From Theobroma cacao (lineage: Eukaryota > Streptophyta > Magnoliopsida > Malvales > Malvaceae), in contig NC_030851.1 in assembly GCF_000208745.1 (NCBI RefSeq), positions 15,252,429 to 15,316,428 of the forward strand: a stretch of 64,000 nucleotides of DNA. The letters run 5' to 3'. Below, in pieces: positions 61,300-64,000 of this stretch. Position 1 is the stretch's first letter; every line of letters starts with the position of its first letter. Below the pieces are notes generated by a model that saw nothing but the letters and a program-made list of their open reading frames with translations, was not told the DNA's origin and searched no databases. The position numbers and the translations under genes were made by a program.

Positions 61300-63934
61300 T
61301 ATAACACCCCGTACCCTCGCATAGGAGCCAATATGACCTTATCAACAAGACGAAGGGTTGATTGATATAAATCTAAGTGTCAAAGAGCAGTGATGAGTGA
61401 AAGGAATAGTTTGGAACAAGATATTCCGCGCGTGAGGAAATAGTAATTAAACAATAATATTTTTATCGAGGATGAATTAGTAAGATAAAAGTTGATTCGG
61501 AAGTGAACCAGGGCATAATAAGACATTTTAAGTCTCGAAGAGATAAGTGGAAAATTTTAGAATAAAATAATATTTTATTAATAAAATAATATTAAAATAT
61601 TAAAATTTTATTAATTATTGAAATTGATCACAAAGGAGGAGTATACGACTAATCCAAGTGGGGGAGAAGAAGTAAGAATAAATTTTGAAGAAAAAAGACG
61701 TTAGTGGGGCCCACGTGTCTTTATTAAATAAAGCTAGCGCGGGTAAGTATATATTTAAATGTTATGGTGATACCGTGGTGAAGTGCAAACTTTATATTTT
61801 ATTTGTACACGTGTAAAGAAAGGAAAATAGAAGGAAATTAGAGTTTAAGAAATGTGAAAAGGACCCAATTGTAAAGGATGAAAGTTAAAGGGGTCACATG
61901 GTAAATAAGGAGAAGTTTGAGGACTCATTTGTAATTTTAATATTTGAAGTTAAAAAGGAGAATTTCCTAATCAAGGAATGCTAGAGTATGAGGAATATGA
62001 GATGTACATGTGGAAGTTACTATTACATGCAAACTATGGTGTAAAAAGGAAAAGTTAGTGGAGGACATGTGGGACCCCCACCATGTGAAGTAAAAGAAAG
62101 AATAAGATTAAAATTTGTTTGCATGAAATGTGATTAGTGCAATAGTGGTCAAATGAAGAAAGAAGAAAGTGGGTTGCATTTGATTTGGATGGGACAATGA
62201 GTGATTAAATAAAACATAAAGTAAATGTAGTGTATGGAATAAAAAAAAATGAAAAGCAAAGAATGAAAATGCAAGTGACGGGTGGAAAGGTTGCAAGCCT
62301 TTTGCCATGTGATTTTATCACATAAAATAAGAGGAAAAGATGCCAAAAAGTCATTAAATCTTGGGCAATCTGCCCATGCAAGGAGAATAAAGAGGAAATA
62401 AAAGAAAAATGATGGAAAAGGGTGGCTTTGGGCAATCCTCCCATGTGTGGGCAAAAATAAACAAAATGGAAACCATTTTCAAGGCTTGTCCTTAAGGAGT
62501 CTGCCCATAACTAAGAAGAAAAGAGAAAGGAAAGGAAAGAAAAAAGAAAAGAGAAAGGAAAGGAAAGAAAAAAAAGGAAGGCAAGGCTCGATTTTACACA
62601 AAAGTGGAAGGAAACCTTAAGAGAAACTGAGAGCTTTCCTCCCTCATCTTGAAGATTTGTGCTATTCCATCACCTAAGGAGTCTCCAATACTCAAGAGAG
62701 AAGCCGTGGAGTGTGGAAGGAAGTGTAAAGCTTGGTTTTGTGATTTAAGCAAGATAAGGTAAGAACTTTGGTTTTAGCTTGAACATTTCTTGAAAATGGG
62801 TTGGAAACTATATGAAATGTCTTGTGGCAGCAAAGATTGGCTTGAATGGAAAGGATTTAGAGACATGCAAAGCTATCAAAATCATGGGCACATGATGGAT
62901 TCAAAGTGGAAAGAAATGGTAAACATAATACCATAATTTGAGGCCTACAATTGGTTATGTATTGTGAGGAAATGATTGTGTAAAATGTTGGCAGCTTGGT
63001 GAGAGGAGTATTGCAAGAACATTGAGGTTGTATGCAAGAGCAAATCCACCACAAAGGTAAGGCAAACAATGTGTAGTGTTTATGTGATGCCTTAGGTATG
63101 GTTAGAAAGCAATTATGTTGATTGAAAAGCTTGAAACATAAATGTGTGGACATGTGTTGTTGTGAAAGGCTTAAAGGGTTAAGAATGTGGTGTGTATGAA
63201 TGAAAATTTATGTTGTGCTTAATGGCGGCATGTAAATATGCATAGTGTTGCACATAAGCTTAAAAATTGCTTGGTGGAAATAGGTTTATAGTTGCTACCG
63301 TATGCATGATTAATGGTTGCTAAAAGGATCTAAAATGCATGAGCTAGATGGACATGTTAAGTTGCTTGTTATGTTGTTATTTGAAAGAAATGAAAAAGGA
63401 ATAATGTGAATGGTAGATTGAGAAATAAAGCATTGAAAGTTGGATAGATGATGATTACATGTAAACTTGCAAATAATTGAGTAAAATGGGAATGATTATT
63501 GTTGCCATGTATATGGTTAAAGTTGTAACAATATAAGATGGATTTGAATAAGAATTGCTTGGAAAGGTTGAAATGGGCATTTAATGATATAAATAAGTTG
63601 TTGGTACACATTACGTAAAGAATTACGCAAGTAAGAGATATGAATTCCTTTAGTGAACAATGTGTCAAGATGTATATGAATATGCAAGGTTAAGTGAGGA
63701 AGAATGGTGATTCTAGCATAGTATGAGCTATTAACATGATGGTAATGTTTGAATAAGGAAGAAAATGGGAATGATAAACATTAAGATTATTAGGTTTGGT
63801 TTATTGCTAGGAAGTGTGCAAGTGGAAAAGGGACACTATGGTGATCAACTAAAGGAGAAAACATAACCGGATAAGTGGCGAAGTGATATCTCGCCATTAA
63901 AAGGTGAGTAAGGGGTGCCCATTTTAAAATTCCC

Positions 63935-63986
<52 letters not shown>

Positions 63987-64000
63987 GTGATGATTTATTT
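61300..64000 (+). repeat. Probable long gypsy-type LTR, running off the window
   Basis: From 61300 the text TATAACACCCCGTACCC resembles the TGTAACACCCCGTACC start of long plant gypsy LTRs. The 2.7 kb that follows has no coding frame on either strand and mixed purine-rich composition, as such LTRs do. A 33-base purine-rich unit is doubled at about 62515-62573, and a long (TA)n run ends the window (about 63938-63985). It is not the same family as the 3-kb solo LTRs. No second end, duplication or polyprotein is visible, so the call is tentative. Confidence 0.4.

Noticed and set aside
63938..63985. Long TA run as an origin or regulatory site
   Set aside because: Simple TA microsatellites recur in this window (5252, 21193, 23165, 25139) and carry no functional signal by themselves.

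Overview
This window is plant nuclear DNA, almost certainly from a eudicot. It carries two recognisable intron-containing host genes with eudicot-type proteins: sphingosine-1-phosphate lyase and a group IIc WRKY factor. Most of the rest is AT-rich DNA filled with nested LTR retrotransposons, plus small DNA transposons and retroposons. The lyase N-terminus and the element content would fit a Malvales-type genome, but that is a weak guess. No CRISPR, operon or bacterial feature is present. All coordinates were read by eye.

Layout. 1-3865 (minus): the first nine exons of a sphingosine-1-phosphate lyase gene, cut by the window start. 5040-23430 (minus): an old Ty1/copia element with matching 5-bp target duplications (TTGTC). 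A Ty3/gypsy element (10106-19254, plus) has split it. The gypsy element is itself interrupted by an unclassified 2.8-kb insertion, which holds a solo Sirevirus-type LTR (15609-16797, perfect ATCAT duplication). A 3-kb solo LTR (19271-22244, CTCTA duplication) sits beside the gypsy element. 25667-30998 (plus): a second degenerate copia element. 31-37 kb: non-coding DNA and the WRKY promoter. 36954-40078 (plus): a two-exon WRKY75-like gene. 40836-41650: a non-autonomous hAT-type element with a perfect 8-bp duplication. 42461-55248 (minus): a 12.8-kb Sirevirus (SIRE/Maximus-type copia) with gag, pol and an env-like region, its RNase H split by a second copy of the 3-kb solo LTR (46887-49680, ATGAC duplication). 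55-64 kb: short tandem repeats, a decayed LINE ORF1 (minus), a 94-bp tRNA-derived retroposon with a 16-bp duplication, and the start of what looks like another long gypsy LTR.

How it fits together. The two host genes are independent: the lyase ends sphingolipid degradation in the ER, while the WRKY factor is a nuclear regulator. The remaining sequence records successive insertions whose order can be read from the nesting and target duplications: copia, then gypsy, then the unclassified element, then the Sirevirus LTR. All retrotransposon coding regions are broken by stops, frameshifts or insertions, so none looks autonomous. I did not find a convincing new biological system. The most unusual items are the env-like accessory region with its repeated purine tracts, the retroposed tRNA-like sequence, and an unresolved assembly join at 23196.
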